From Protostelium mycophagum (Eukaryota; Evosea; Variosea; Protosteliida; Protosteliaceae): 24,874 nt of DNA. Numbering within the stretch: the stretch's first letter is position 1; every line of letters begins with the position of its first letter. The stretch spans positions 1-24,874 of the forward strand of contig MZNV01001565.1 in the NCBI GenBank assembly GCA_002081555.1. The letters run 5' to 3'. A program made the position numbers and the translations under genes. The notes beneath the pieces were generated by a model that saw only the letters and a program-made list of their open reading frames with translations, did not search any database and had not been told where the DNA came from. This document shows positions 1-10,988 of this stretch, piece after piece.

Positions 1-123
1 TACTCAATGTGGAAATTTCCCAGAAATTTGAGGAAAGTAACTACGTGATATTTCAATAAGTAACCTGGGGTGTTGTAGATGAATGAGATGCTATAAATAG
101 ATGTATTTATTCTGTCTGTACAA

Positions 124-1998
124 TTAGAAGGAACTTGGCGCGCCCAAATTTTTCAAAATCTTGTTGAGAAATGTCTTCTCTCGGGATGCTATCAGGTTGA
201 GCACCTACAGAATTGAGTTCAAAAACATCGTTGTAGAGAAGCGACTCACCCACTGAGGGAGGGATCCCCCGGGGTCTTTATGCAACACCATAGACACTCT
301 ATACATCCCGTTTTCTGTTTCTCTCACATAGGCGCCAGACACTGCAGACGTTCAGCCCGACAGAAAATTATCTCTGAAAAAACATAGAATAAAATAATAA
401 AAAATATTCACCTTTCATAGTGGCCATCTGGTGTCCTGAAGGTCGCTTGTGCTCTCCATAATTGTCTAAAAATAACATTCCCTCTTTATCGGAAACCCAA
501 GTCCATCTCTGGACGGAGAAGAATCTCGGTTTGGCCAACACGAAGGCCTCTTTGCAGTAAGAAAGCCTCTGGTAGTTGTCCGAAACGTGTTCTATGCTGA
601 ACTCCTGGACCTGTGAGTCGTTGTAGATCGATCCAGATAAAGGGGATTACGTACGGGGACGGGGATGAAGGCGTCCCGGATTCGGTTGAGGATGGATTGT
701 ACATCTTTTCCAGATGTTATCCCGTCGACTCTGGCGAGGACCCCCTGTACAATGTCATCTACAACTCTGTAGATGAGATCTTCTCACCTCGAATTTTTTG
801 GACGAAGTTGACTGGAGGAGCTTCTCAATCAAAATCTTCTTCTTTGCTTCTGTCTACAACACGATCAGAAAAACAAATTTCTATTTATAGACTTACCATC
901 TCTAATTCTAAGATATCATTGTGGGTCTCTTGTATCGTGACAAAGAATCGGTTGAGTCTCTTCTCTGCCATTTGCTGCCTCTTCTCGTTGTTGTTGGCCT
1001 GCGAATAGTCAGGAATTAAATTTTATTTCCTTCAGACCTGTGCGTCTATGATTTTGAGGGCCATTCTTATGCTCTCGACGCTGAGGTTCTCGTTAATGGC
1101 TGCCTCCAACTTGTCGTTGTAGATAGAGAAGAGATCTTCTAAGAAGGCGGGGACCGGCTTGGTCTTCTGCTCGGTCATGGTCCAGAGGGCGGAGGAGCAG
1201 TCGTCCAAAAAATCTTGCCATTGTTTTGGTCTGGCTATAATGGGTCAGAGTGATATCTTTAAGAGGATGACTGACTCATGTTATAGTCGTCCATTCCGAT
1301 GAGGCAAGGTCTTTTGATGATCTCGCAGGTGGTCCATTTGAAGTCGCGACAGAGGATGACGTTTAGAGTCTCACTACCTCTGCCCATCTTCTGAAGAGTC
1401 GAGGCATTTGCCCGGCGTGTAGAGCTGTAACAGTCAATCGGAAAAGTTGGCTTAATCTGTACGCACATTGGGCAACGATCGAGGTTCTCCATATAGTGTT
1501 CGAATAGTATAGTGAGGGCGTCGCAGATCATCGTCTCACCGGCAGGTGTGTTTCTGACCTGAGGCGATCAGGTTTAATGTTTCATTGTGGTTCTTACGTA
1601 ATTTGTGTAGGTGGCTTTGACCTTGCTATGGAAGGGTGCCATGACTATCTTCTTCCAGTTCATGCCGAGGTCATCAAAGAGGCTTCTTTTGATCATCTCA
1701 TCTCCGAAATCAGCGGGGTCCAGAGACCATGATTCTTTTCCTTTGGTTGACTTCTCGATGCTGCTATCGACGATCCACTCTAGAAGAGGCCAGTGGTCTG
1801 TCTCTTCTGCGTAGGTCGAAATGTAATCACAAAAGAGGGGCCATTCTGCTGGGTTGATGATTGGCAAGACCTCTTTGATGATGGAATAGTCTGACTGTCT
1901 TAACCGCTGTTGACGTTAATTTACAGTGTGCGAACGATCCTCACCTGAAGAAAATTTTCAGCGTTGAGGGCAGGGTACAATGGTGTTGAAGGAGGCAT
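124..1998 (-). CDS. START-domain lipid-binding protein with atypical N-terminal helical (RasGAP-like?) region
   Basis: The C-terminal third is a START lipid-transfer domain. It has a strand containing AKPRFFSVQRW, then GAYVRE, then the family signature DPGGSLPQW and a final helix VLNLIASREKTFLNKIL. START domains carry a single sterol or phospholipid in a hydrophobic tunnel. The exons run on the minus strand across roughly ten short introns; several end in TTGTAG. The chosen ATG at 1998 opens MPPSTPLYPALNAENFLQ, which splices in frame (donor CAG/GTGAGG near 1943) onto RLRQSDYSIIKEVLP. The N-terminal half is helical, with LLEWIVDSSIEKS and LGMNWKKIVMAPF. These loosely resemble the first helices of RasGAP domains, but I see no arginine finger or FLR motif, so that resemblance is weak. 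A charged linker (EKRQQMAEKRLNRFF) joins the halves. AATAAA lies 13 nt past the stop (106-111). An in-frame-looking upstream ATG at 2183 would need another intron and is not preferred. Confidence 0.7.
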
Positions 1999-2633
1999 GT
2001 CTGCTGCGTTGGATCGTGAAGTGTGTCGAGTTGCTTGGAGAAACGTAGTAGCGTGAGAATAAAGCCTGAAACGGCGATCTGGCAAAACTTCGAGGAGAAG
2101 TTTCTGAGGGTTTTCCGTTCCGAATACGACGCAGACGTCAAATTAACGTTCTCGACAAACTCCGATCGTAAAGAGTCTATCATTCTCCTTGGGATTTTAT
2201 CTTTTCCATGTGTTTTTCGGCGGCAAAAAATTGTGGAGTCTGCCTTTGTGGTCCTTTGTGTCGCACTGTGGACACCGAAAGCCACTAAGGGAGGGCGGCG
2301 AAGTGGCAAAGCTCCGAAATTCACCCCGCCGTCTTCTTGTACGCACGGAATAAATAACAAACACACACAGACCGTGACTGTTGTTAAAAATGGTTTCGGA
2401 ACAATCGAATCTGACCCTACTATCTATATTTTTGTGACGGTCATCCGGAGATACATTGGCTCGTTTCCTGCACGAAGCCAGAACAAATCAAATCACTGCT
2501 CGCTTGTTGGTTGGGGTGTCGCGTCGACTTCGATGACTACATCGTAGCTGCCTTCTCTCCTGCTTTACGTCAGCATTAGGTCCAAAGTCGATGAGGATGA
2601 CCCTCATCGCATGGTGAAGACGAAGAAATCTTC
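1999..2633. promoter_or_regulatory. Intergenic region upstream of the START gene, downstream of the receptor kinase
   Basis: About 630 nt separate two minus-strand genes. Long frames exist here on both strands but none shows a domain, a signal peptide or supported splice junctions. The plus-strand frame of 174 codons is antisense to the START-gene leader. I see no tRNA and no repeat. It should hold the START gene promoter and the receptor gene 3' end. Confidence 0.4.
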
Positions 2634-5600
2634 TCACCTCGTTAGTACCTCTTCGAGGTACTCCGGCTGATGGTCATCAGAATGATCCGTATCGATCGTC
2701 GCATGATCATATACAGGATGATGTGAATACACCGAGCGGTACTCGCTCCCAGCATCGTCATCAGTGCTGTTGGTTGGAGTCTGCTGATCCGGATGTAAGA
2801 TGTTCGAGAAAGATCTCAACAGATCACGATAGATGTCTGTGAAAGTGGGCCGGTCTTGCGGCAACGCCGACCATGTCTTCTTCATCATCTCATAGACGAT
2901 CTCTGGGCAACGAGGCGGACATGAGAGTCGGTGTTTGCCTCTAGCAACACGCTCCACACATTCTGCATTCGTCATCTCGGCGAAGGGCATCTTTCCAAAG
3001 GTATATATCTGCCATCTAAAACGGTTAGGAAATAGAATCCACTTTCTACCTCTATATTTGTAATCCTTTCAAAATGAGAACAGACTCACACTAACACGCC
3101 AAATGACCAGACATCGGACTGATGACTGTTCTGTCCTCTTTCGATGACTTCGGGAGCGGTCCATTTATAAGGAATCTCTTTGGTTTCTTTGTCATATAGA
3201 GATCCCTCTCTTGACATACCGAAATCGGATATCTACAACGAGTAAAAACCAAGTTTGACTTTTCGGCCGACCTTTGCGGTGCGTGTAGTGGCATCGATGA
3301 GGATGTTTCTAGCCGCAAGATCCCTGTTGTCTTTTATTATACAATATTTACATATTTTCGTTTGCACGTTTTGTACCACATCATGATGACGTCACCCACC
3401 TGTGTATGACCCCTTTGCGTTGTAGATAGATCAATCCCTTGTTGACGTCAAACACGATACGGATCAAGTGGTTGTCCGACAAATCTCCCTCGTTTGTGGA
3501 GAGATAACGGTCCAAACTACCACCAGAGACATACTCCAACACCATGTGGAGATTTTCTTTGATATCATAGATGCCAAACAACCGGACAATGTTGGGATGG
3601 TTCAGCTTCTGAAGCAACGTAATCTCTTCTCGCCACTGCATGTCTCTGGTCTTGCCGTTGTTCTGAAATTTCGATGAGTTTTCGCGGGTCGGGGGGCTCA
3701 CCTTTATCCCTTTGAGAGCCACGTCAGTCGAGTCCCAAAGTCCCTTGTACACGATTCCGAAGTTACCAGTTGCTGTCATCTTCAGGAATAATTCCGAGGA
3801 GTATGTTGGAATTATGGGTGGATGTTGTGATAAAAACAATTATTTTCTGTCGCATTAAATCTCACCTATGATTTGACCGACTCTAACATCTGTCAGCAAG
3901 AGATGGTCGAGTGAAAGCATCTCGAACCACTTGGCCTCATTCTTTCTTCTCAGCATGATCACCAAGGTGGTGATCACGGCGATGATGACGATGACAAACA
4001 CCGAAACTCCGAAGGCGATTCCGACCTTCTGCCCCACAGTTAATGGAATTTCATTGTGGTCTCCATCGTTCAGATTTTGGCCTGTGTAGAAGGACGTTGT
4101 CGTGGAGACGGTCACAATGACGGGGCCAGAGCTCAGAACCTGTGATGTCATAAAATGTTCTCACAAGTTTGTTCAAGATATCATATGGCTATTTTGGTGT
4201 CACAATACCCAGGCCATGCAGCGACCACAAAGAGCCGTAGACGCTCGGGACATCTTGACATGATATCTTACCTGGTATTCTCCGATTGTTCCGGTATTTG
4301 CCAGATCACTTATCAATTTTACAGTCCTCGATGCACTTCCCTCATTCACACTGTACAGTGAAGGTGGTCCAACAATCAGATCTACAATGATACTGACACA
4401 TGTCAATTTGACATGTCACGTCAGATCTGACAGTACCTCCCCGAACGGATGGAGAAGATCGAGAGGCGAGATCTCGTGATGTTGATGCTGTATGCGAGTG
4501 CGTCTAAAAAGTCTTCTTGTTGTGGGGTCTTGAAATCATTGAAATCTCCTTGTAATCTGAGAGAGATATTCGCCCTGCTGTTTGCATCATCTACAATGCA
4601 CCTGTGTCATGTTACTATATGCTCATATCTATCAAGCCCTCTATGTGCTTGTCGCTGCATTTATTTTGCCAAAGAGACGCACAAAACAGTAAAAAGATGC
4701 AAGTTATTTGCTCACCTTGCAGAACAGTGGTCGTAGGAAAACCAAGTTACGGGGCAGATGAAACTATTATGGGACATATCACAAGATCCATTCACTTGGA
4801 TCGACCCCAGATCGAATTGTAGATTGTCGGTGAAATTGTTATTACTGACGTCTACAACGAGGAGGGGGGTTTGTGGGAGGGAGGGGAGGGGGCCAGATAG
4901 TGAGTTGGAGCTCACGTTAAGAATCTGTTCAGATTTCAAATCTTGTAGAATTTTTGTGGCACAAAGTATTGTTTTGCTGCACCGATGCGAAAAACAACGT
5001 TGTAGACGAAGTAAAATACCTGCAATTGGACCAAGGATTGCAGTTCAGATATCGGCCCAGTCAGATTATTTCTACTGCAGAATTTTCAATGAGATTTCGA
5101 TGAAATTTCAGATCACCTTATGTCAAAAGTCTCCAACTTCTGCTTGCTCGAAAAGTCCGGTACAGTACCTACACTTTTTTAGCCAACATTTCTTCGGCTT
5201 CACTGGAAGTGGTTGCTATGGATTTTTTGGACTTCGCGGGTACGGGATTTTCCCCGGCAACTGAAGTGATGATCGCGGTAGGCTACCGCATTAAAAGGGT
5301 TTTCCCATAGCAATAACTCACGATGTCGTGTATGATGTTTCACAAAAATTTACCCGTAAAGAGGTTATGGCTCAGGTTCAGATAAGCAATAGACACCAGC
5401 CCCCTTATCAGCCCGACACCCCCGACAAATTGATTGTGGCTCAGGTCCAGGGAAGCAAAGTCCGAGTTAAACATGGACACGTTCCCGCCAAAATTGTTGT
5501 CATGGAGAGAGAGCGATGTGAGTGTTCTGATGGAGAAGAGGCCGGGCGGAAGCGTACCGGACATCAGATTCATGGAGAAGTCCAACTGCTGCAGCTCCAT

Positions 5601-8600
5601 CAGATTACCGATCTGATACGGCATCTTGGAAATGATCTGGTTGGTAGAGAGATTGAGCAACTACAACGAGTCAGTTTATGGACATGATGACGTCACTCAC
5701 TCTCAGTTGGGTGAGGGTAGATACAAAAGATAGATCTTTGCTGATCAATCTGTTATTGGCGAGATTTAACTGTGTTAAAAGGCGGAGCGTGCTGAAGGAA
5801 GGGGGGATGGTACCTGACAGCAGATTGTTGGACAGATCTGTCAATCTGTCAGGATCTTCCGTATTTCTATGAATATGTGTGATGTTCACATACCGAGTGT
5901 CTTTAAGTGTGACAGTTGGTTCATTGTAGATGGGACTCCCCCCACTAAATTATTATTTGACATAATCAAGGTCTCGATAGATGGCGTCCTATCGCGATGA
6001 GTACTCGTTGTAGATGGAAATTTCATGGAAAATTACGTTTCTTTGGCGAAGATCTCAAGCAAGAAGCCGCTCATCTGGTTGAAATCTAGATTCAAATACG
6101 TCAGATAGATGAATCGGTAGAGTACAACATTCATCTCTTGATCAGGTCTCTGTTAAGACGTCATTACATGTCGCATCTGATGCTGATGGATGACTTGATG
6201 TCCGTTTCTCATCAGAAGATGTCATGTTGTGATATCGCACCTGCGTTTCGAGGAAATTATTGTGGGATCCGTCAAAATAAATTATGTTCTGGGGGAGCTG
6301 TTGAAATACGAGGCCACTACACCATTTAGTCTTTTCATTAATAAGATCAGTGGACTTGGGCTTGCAAGTCCAAAAATAGATTTAGTATCTTTGTGCATCA
6401 GGTGTGTTGTAGCCACAAAGTGAAATATACTCCGAAGCAACTCGGATTATGTTTTAAATCTCACCTGAAATTATTGTGGGACAAGTCTAAATACACGATG
6501 GCATTCGAATATCTCCAAATGATTCCCCAGCCAAAGATATTTCCTTCGAAATTATTATGGGACAGATCGAGCTGTGTTTGTTCAGTTTTTGTTTAGGATT
6601 GTATATATCTGTCTTGCCGGCCTTTGGCACAACGCAATATACATTTTCTGATCTTGATTTGGCAAACTCCTTGTCTACCGATGTTTTCGGAGTCCATTAG
6701 AATTTTAAAACTTTCAAACTGATTTCTAAGGTGATTTCTGAGGTGATGGATCAGCCGATTTTAATTGATTACCCGGATTAGGCGTGGTAACTTGGCGATG
6801 AAAAAGACAGTGTCGTTTAGATTATTCTGACTCATGTCTAAACTCTGCAGAGATCTCATATTAGACCACGCATCGGGTATCGGCCCCGATAACATATTCA
6901 TCGCGATGGAGAATCTTGCCAGATCTGACAGCTGTTAAAAAATGGGTCTTCACATGGACATGATGATCTCCGTCATCATGACGCATGAATGTCAAATGAC
7001 ACTTTGTGACTCACTGGTGAGGAATTGTAGATTGAGGGGAACAGTCCCGTTGAGGTAATTATTGTCCAGGAGTAACTCGATCAGTCCCGTGCAGTAACCG
7101 AGAGATTGCGGTATGCTACCGACTAACTCATTGTCGTTCAGGGCCAATAATCCTAACCTGGGAATCTGCTGGAAGAGATCTGGAATCTGCGACATATTCA
7201 GATATATAAATTTGGTACAAAAATTTGGGCAGCAAAGCTGCCTTGAAAAATTGTTCCACATTCGTAATCGCTCCATGCCCAAAATAAAATCTCGTTCAGG
7301 TCTGCAGATCTCCCACCTCTCCAGATAAGCTATTATAAGACAGCTCCATATTGACGAGATTGGTCACATTGTATAGGGACAACGGTATTTCTCCAGATAA
7401 AGAGCACCCTGACATGGAGGCCAGCTCCGTGCTGGCTGGCAGATCTGGGATGCCGCCGCCGATGTTGTTATAGCTAATGTAGAAGATCGACAGCTGGGTT
7501 ATGATCAGTGTGAAAGATTATCCATATGTCGGCAGTCTACAACTGTATGACGTGGCGCTCTGCGTGATTTTGGTGATTTTCGGGCGTGATTCGGGTGATG
7601 ACAACATGAAATATACCATTGATTATTTTCATGATATCATAACTCACATTGGTCAGGTGTGTTAGTGGGGGTAAGGGACCGACGATATTGTTGTTTGAGA
7701 TATCATACATTTGTAGTGTAGCGTTTGAGTGTGTTGGAAGAGGGGGGGTCCCATTGAAATAATTATGGGAAAATATAGCGTAAGTCAAAAAAGGAAAATC
7801 CATCAGAAATTGTGGTATCTACAACGTTTCAATGATTTGAGTCCAATCCGGAGTAGAAATTTCCTCGAAAATTCACCGGTCCGCTCAGAAAATTATTGGA
7901 AAGATCTAGACGTGTCAATTGTGTCAGATTGCTCCATGCTTGGGGGATGGTCCCGAAAAAACCGTTGCCAGACATTTGTAATGATTGCAACGGCAATGTA
8001 CCGAAATAATCTGGCAGCTCCCCCTCCAGTTTGTTTGTGTACATCCTGATGACGTCATCAAATGCGGTAATTTCGAAGAAATACCCGAGCCATTGTAGTG
8101 AGGTGAGGTTACGCATGTCAGGAATCTCCCCCACAAGTAAATTGACTGAAACTTGAAACTGAATAAATTCAATTCTTTCATTATTCTCGTTGTAGACGGA
8201 ATGACATTCACTGTACATCATATTCTAGACCGCCAAAGATCCCGTGAAATTTCGATGAAAACTCACGAATTGTAGTTTTGGGAGGTTGATTAATGTGGGT
8301 ATCGGCCCGCTCAATAGGTTGTATCCCAGGTCAAAATGTGTCAAATTCACCAAGTTGGAAAGTGTAGACGGAGGGATTTGAAAGACACTGTGACACCCAT
8401 CGAACCATTCCAGTGAAACGGCACAATTAATTGAGTCGTGGATGGGGCCTGCGCGTTGTAGTGAGTCAAAAATATTCATTTGAATATTTGTACCAAATAA
8501 ACTGGTGTAGCTGAAGTCCACATGGACTAATTTAGACATATTCGTGAAGTCTGGCATGTGCCCGTCAATTCTGCACACATCAGAAAATCACGTTAGTAAA

Positions 8601-9676
8601 CGTATATGCTGCGGTATGTTACCGTGAGGCAGGAAGAATGCCTCTTTATCTGCGCAGCTTTGCTGCAAAGATATACATTTAGAGTATTTTTCGTGGATTT
8701 TGCATTGCCATGGGTCATCATGATGGTTGTGACTTAGAAGAAAGGCAAGACTTTGCCACAAAGAGGCAGAGAGATGAATCCTCACGATTGTTGGCTCAGA
8801 TCCAAGTATTTCAGATTGATCAATTTTCCATATGTGTCAATCTTTCCGCTGATTGGATTGGGAGTAGGGCGAGACGGTGATGATCCGATGTCCAAGTATT
8901 CCAATGTGATCAGAGTGGAAAGATCTGGTAAGACTCCCTGCCACAAATTCTTATCTCCATTCAGATTGAGATGTGTGAGATTGGAGAGTGTGGTTATAGC
9001 GGTTGGTATTATTCCAGAGAAGGCATTGCCAGAAAAATCGATGTAAGTTAATTTTGGTGAGTTTAAGAGAATCATTGGGCTAAATCCCTGTACATTTTAC
9101 ATCTTAATCATGAGATGAAAATTTTGACTCACCCCATTGATCAAATTTCTAGAAAGATCAAAATACATAAGGTTGGGTAAGTTCCAAGAAGCCATGTTAA
9201 GATTGCCATTCAGATTATTAGAGGGAAGCCTCAGTTCAGTAACCGAGCCTGGATCATCAGAGAGTAGAAAAAAACTCAAGAAAAAATCTCACCAGCCGAG
9301 TTGCAGCGAACACCGTACCATAGACAATAGTTGGAGGTTCGGATCCAATTTAAATCATTGAACCAGCTTCCTCCTATTCATCTTGAGACACATAGAGCTG
9401 ATGGTTTCATCACCTGCAGTCTGCATGTATATTTGGTTGAGTGTGTCAAATTCAGTGCCGTTTGTTTGTAGCACCCAGCAATTCTGTTGGCATCCTTGTG
9501 TTGGTGAACAGTAAATCGCTTGGCGCCCGCACCATCCATATCGGCTGCAGCACTGAGCCATTCAGAATGGAAAACCATCTATTCATATTTGTGAGTACCG
9601 TTTGAATGCAGCCACAATTCTGTGATACAACAGCCACTAATAAATAAGATAATAAGAAGACATGAATGATCCGCAT
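2634..9676 (-). CDS. Hevein-LRR-SEA-like receptor with tyrosine-kinase-like domain
   Basis: A single-pass receptor spread over 25 or more small exons. Order: signal peptide [18 protein letters not shown] (ATG at 9676); hevein-type chitin-binding module ([22 protein letters not shown]) in exons 9599-9676 and 9414-9552; plant-like LRR cap ([21 protein letters not shown]) in 9293-9373; many LxxLxLxxNxLxGxIP repeats down to about 4710; a stalk ending SGSIIVDL (SEA-like); TM helix around 4000 ([20 protein letters not shown]); cytosolic kinase. The kinase keeps [28 protein letters not shown] and SDVWSFGV, so it should be active and is of tyrosine-kinase type. The glycine loop is slightly altered (ATGNFG). 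The tail is acidic and Tyr/His-rich. Start choice: an in-frame ATG at 9877 adds about 67 residues before the signal peptide, so 9676 is preferred. The last codon lies in AGGTGAGAAG, which could also be a splice donor, so a further short exon is possible. A few internal exon borders are uncertain. Confidence 0.85.
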
Positions 9677-9810
9677 ATGTTCTGTGATGTTCTCTTCGTG
9701 TTTGCCCAACAACAACGGGGAAATAAACGCGGTTGCTTGGTTCCCAAAACGATCCTTTCGGGGAAGCTTGATACCGAAAGGTTCACACGAATAGAACACT
9801 GGCTTTTCTA

Positions 9811-9858
9811 AGAGCAGTTTTGCAACACGCACGAGACCCGAGAGCAGTTTTGCAACAC
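9811..9858. repeat. Two 18-bp direct repeats, 30-bp period
   Basis: The sequence AGAGCAGTTTTGCAACAC occurs at 9811-9828 and again, identical, at 9841-9858. The repeats lie 135 bp upstream of the preferred start codon of the hevein-LRR receptor kinase. They could be paired regulator sites. If the upstream ATG at 9877 were used they would encode a 10-residue repeat containing VAKLL. Confidence 0.85.
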
Positions 9859-10750
9859 AAGAGGCTTCTTCTCCCAAAGAATCATGGACGATCTTGATCC
9901 CTTAACAACCAAGATTTGTTTTTCACAAGAAAAATATATTTCCGGAGAAGATATTATTTCAAGCTGTCAACCATGTCAAAAAATTGTCAACGAATTTAGT
10001 CTGATGAACTGATGTACAGCTTTTTCATTCGAAACAATCACCACCACACATGCAAGAAACTGATACAGACGCCTTGATCAAGTGTAACACTTGCAAGGGC
10101 CTTTGTATTAGAGACAAGATCCTTCAAAGGCACCAGATGCAATCACAATCTATTTATCAGCCGTTGTTCAGATCGTTTGCGTGGCACTCAAAGCGGCGCA
10201 AACAACGAGCGCACAATCAAAAATTGTTACATTTCACTTTTTTGCCTTTTTTCATTTCACCACCGTTCATCGGTTTTCAGCACTGAATGGTGCAGTTTAC
10301 TGTCATAGGCCATAGTTTTCTGTCATCTACCGCTGTTCAGAAAATCCGCAGATTGTTTCCCAACTGATTAATGTCGAGTTTGATCTGATCTTAAATTCGC
10401 AATTTTATAATTACCCCCCGGACACTCATTTGTACACAGCAGCAGTTGCCATACAATACACAGTAATATCAACAGAGTTACCGCAATTATTTCTCATTTT
10501 GAAAATCATACAAATCGAGTCAAAAAAATTCTTAATGAGACATTGGTGGAATAAAAGAACACTACCCTCCCTTGAGTTGCGGCAAAGACTAGCGCTCAGC
10601 ACGCAAGATGCGTTGCGCCGTTTTAGACGAGTTTTCAAAGTTTCAAATTTTCAATTACCTTTTCCATTTCATAACAAAGCAACACGCAGCAACTGCAAGA
10701 CGACGCTGCGGCGTGCTTTGTAGAAAGAGTTTTCCACTAGTGCTGCACCG

Positions 10751-10770
10751 CGGCGACAGAATTGTCGCCG
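10751..10770. repeat. Inverted repeat, 8-bp arms, 4-nt loop
   Basis: CGGCGACA and TGTCGCCG flank GAAT. The arms are perfect and GC-rich compared with the AT-rich surroundings. The repeat sits about 220 bp upstream of the receptor pseudokinase start. It is either an operator-like site or a small hairpin in a leader. Confidence 0.6.
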
Positions 10771-10988
10771 GAAGGTCCGAACAGGCATTATTGTATGAAA
10801 TGAGAGCTCTTTGTGGTCAACACTGGTAAAATGCCCCTCAGATTGCGAGTTTTCTGCATTTTGTTGTCGGCTTGACGTGGACTGAACGCAAGCCCGCGAC
10901 TTAGGTTGTTTTTCCTCCCGGATATGTCATACTGTGAAGAAGTAATTTCGTGACACGCCTCCACACCATCATCAGGACCATTGACGAC

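Larger units (their letters stand above)
9677..10988. promoter_or_regulatory. Shared upstream region of the divergent receptor pair
   Basis: About 1.3 kb lie between the start codons of two head-to-head receptor genes. No frame here has a recognisable domain. It contains a pair of 18-bp direct repeats (9811 and 9841) close to the minus-strand gene and an inverted repeat at 10751-10770. It is presumed to hold both promoters. The part 9677-9877 is open in frame with the receptor signal peptide and may be 5' UTR. Confidence 0.5.

Noticed and set aside
1259-1531. Extra introns around CPMC in the START protein (GTACAG..TTACAG)
   Set aside because: The exon reads through in one frame to the donor before TRPKQWQDF, so the added introns are not needed and create new stops.
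2023-2547. Plus-strand open frame of 174 codons
   Set aside because: Antisense to the START-gene 5' exon and intergenic DNA; no domain, odd composition, no splice or start support.
9320-9345. tRNA-like TTCGGATCC stretch
   Set aside because: It lies in the exon coding for the LRR cap and has no matching acceptor or anticodon arms.
9452-9877. Longer N-terminus for the hevein-LRR kinase from the ATG at 9877
   Set aside because: It would bury the signal peptide about 67 residues in; the ATG at 9676 gives a clean signal sequence. It is kept only as a possible leader.
10050-10723. Several 70-100 codon frames in the divergent spacer
   Set aside because: Low-complexity, Lys/Phe-rich translations with no domain, signal peptide or consistent splicing.
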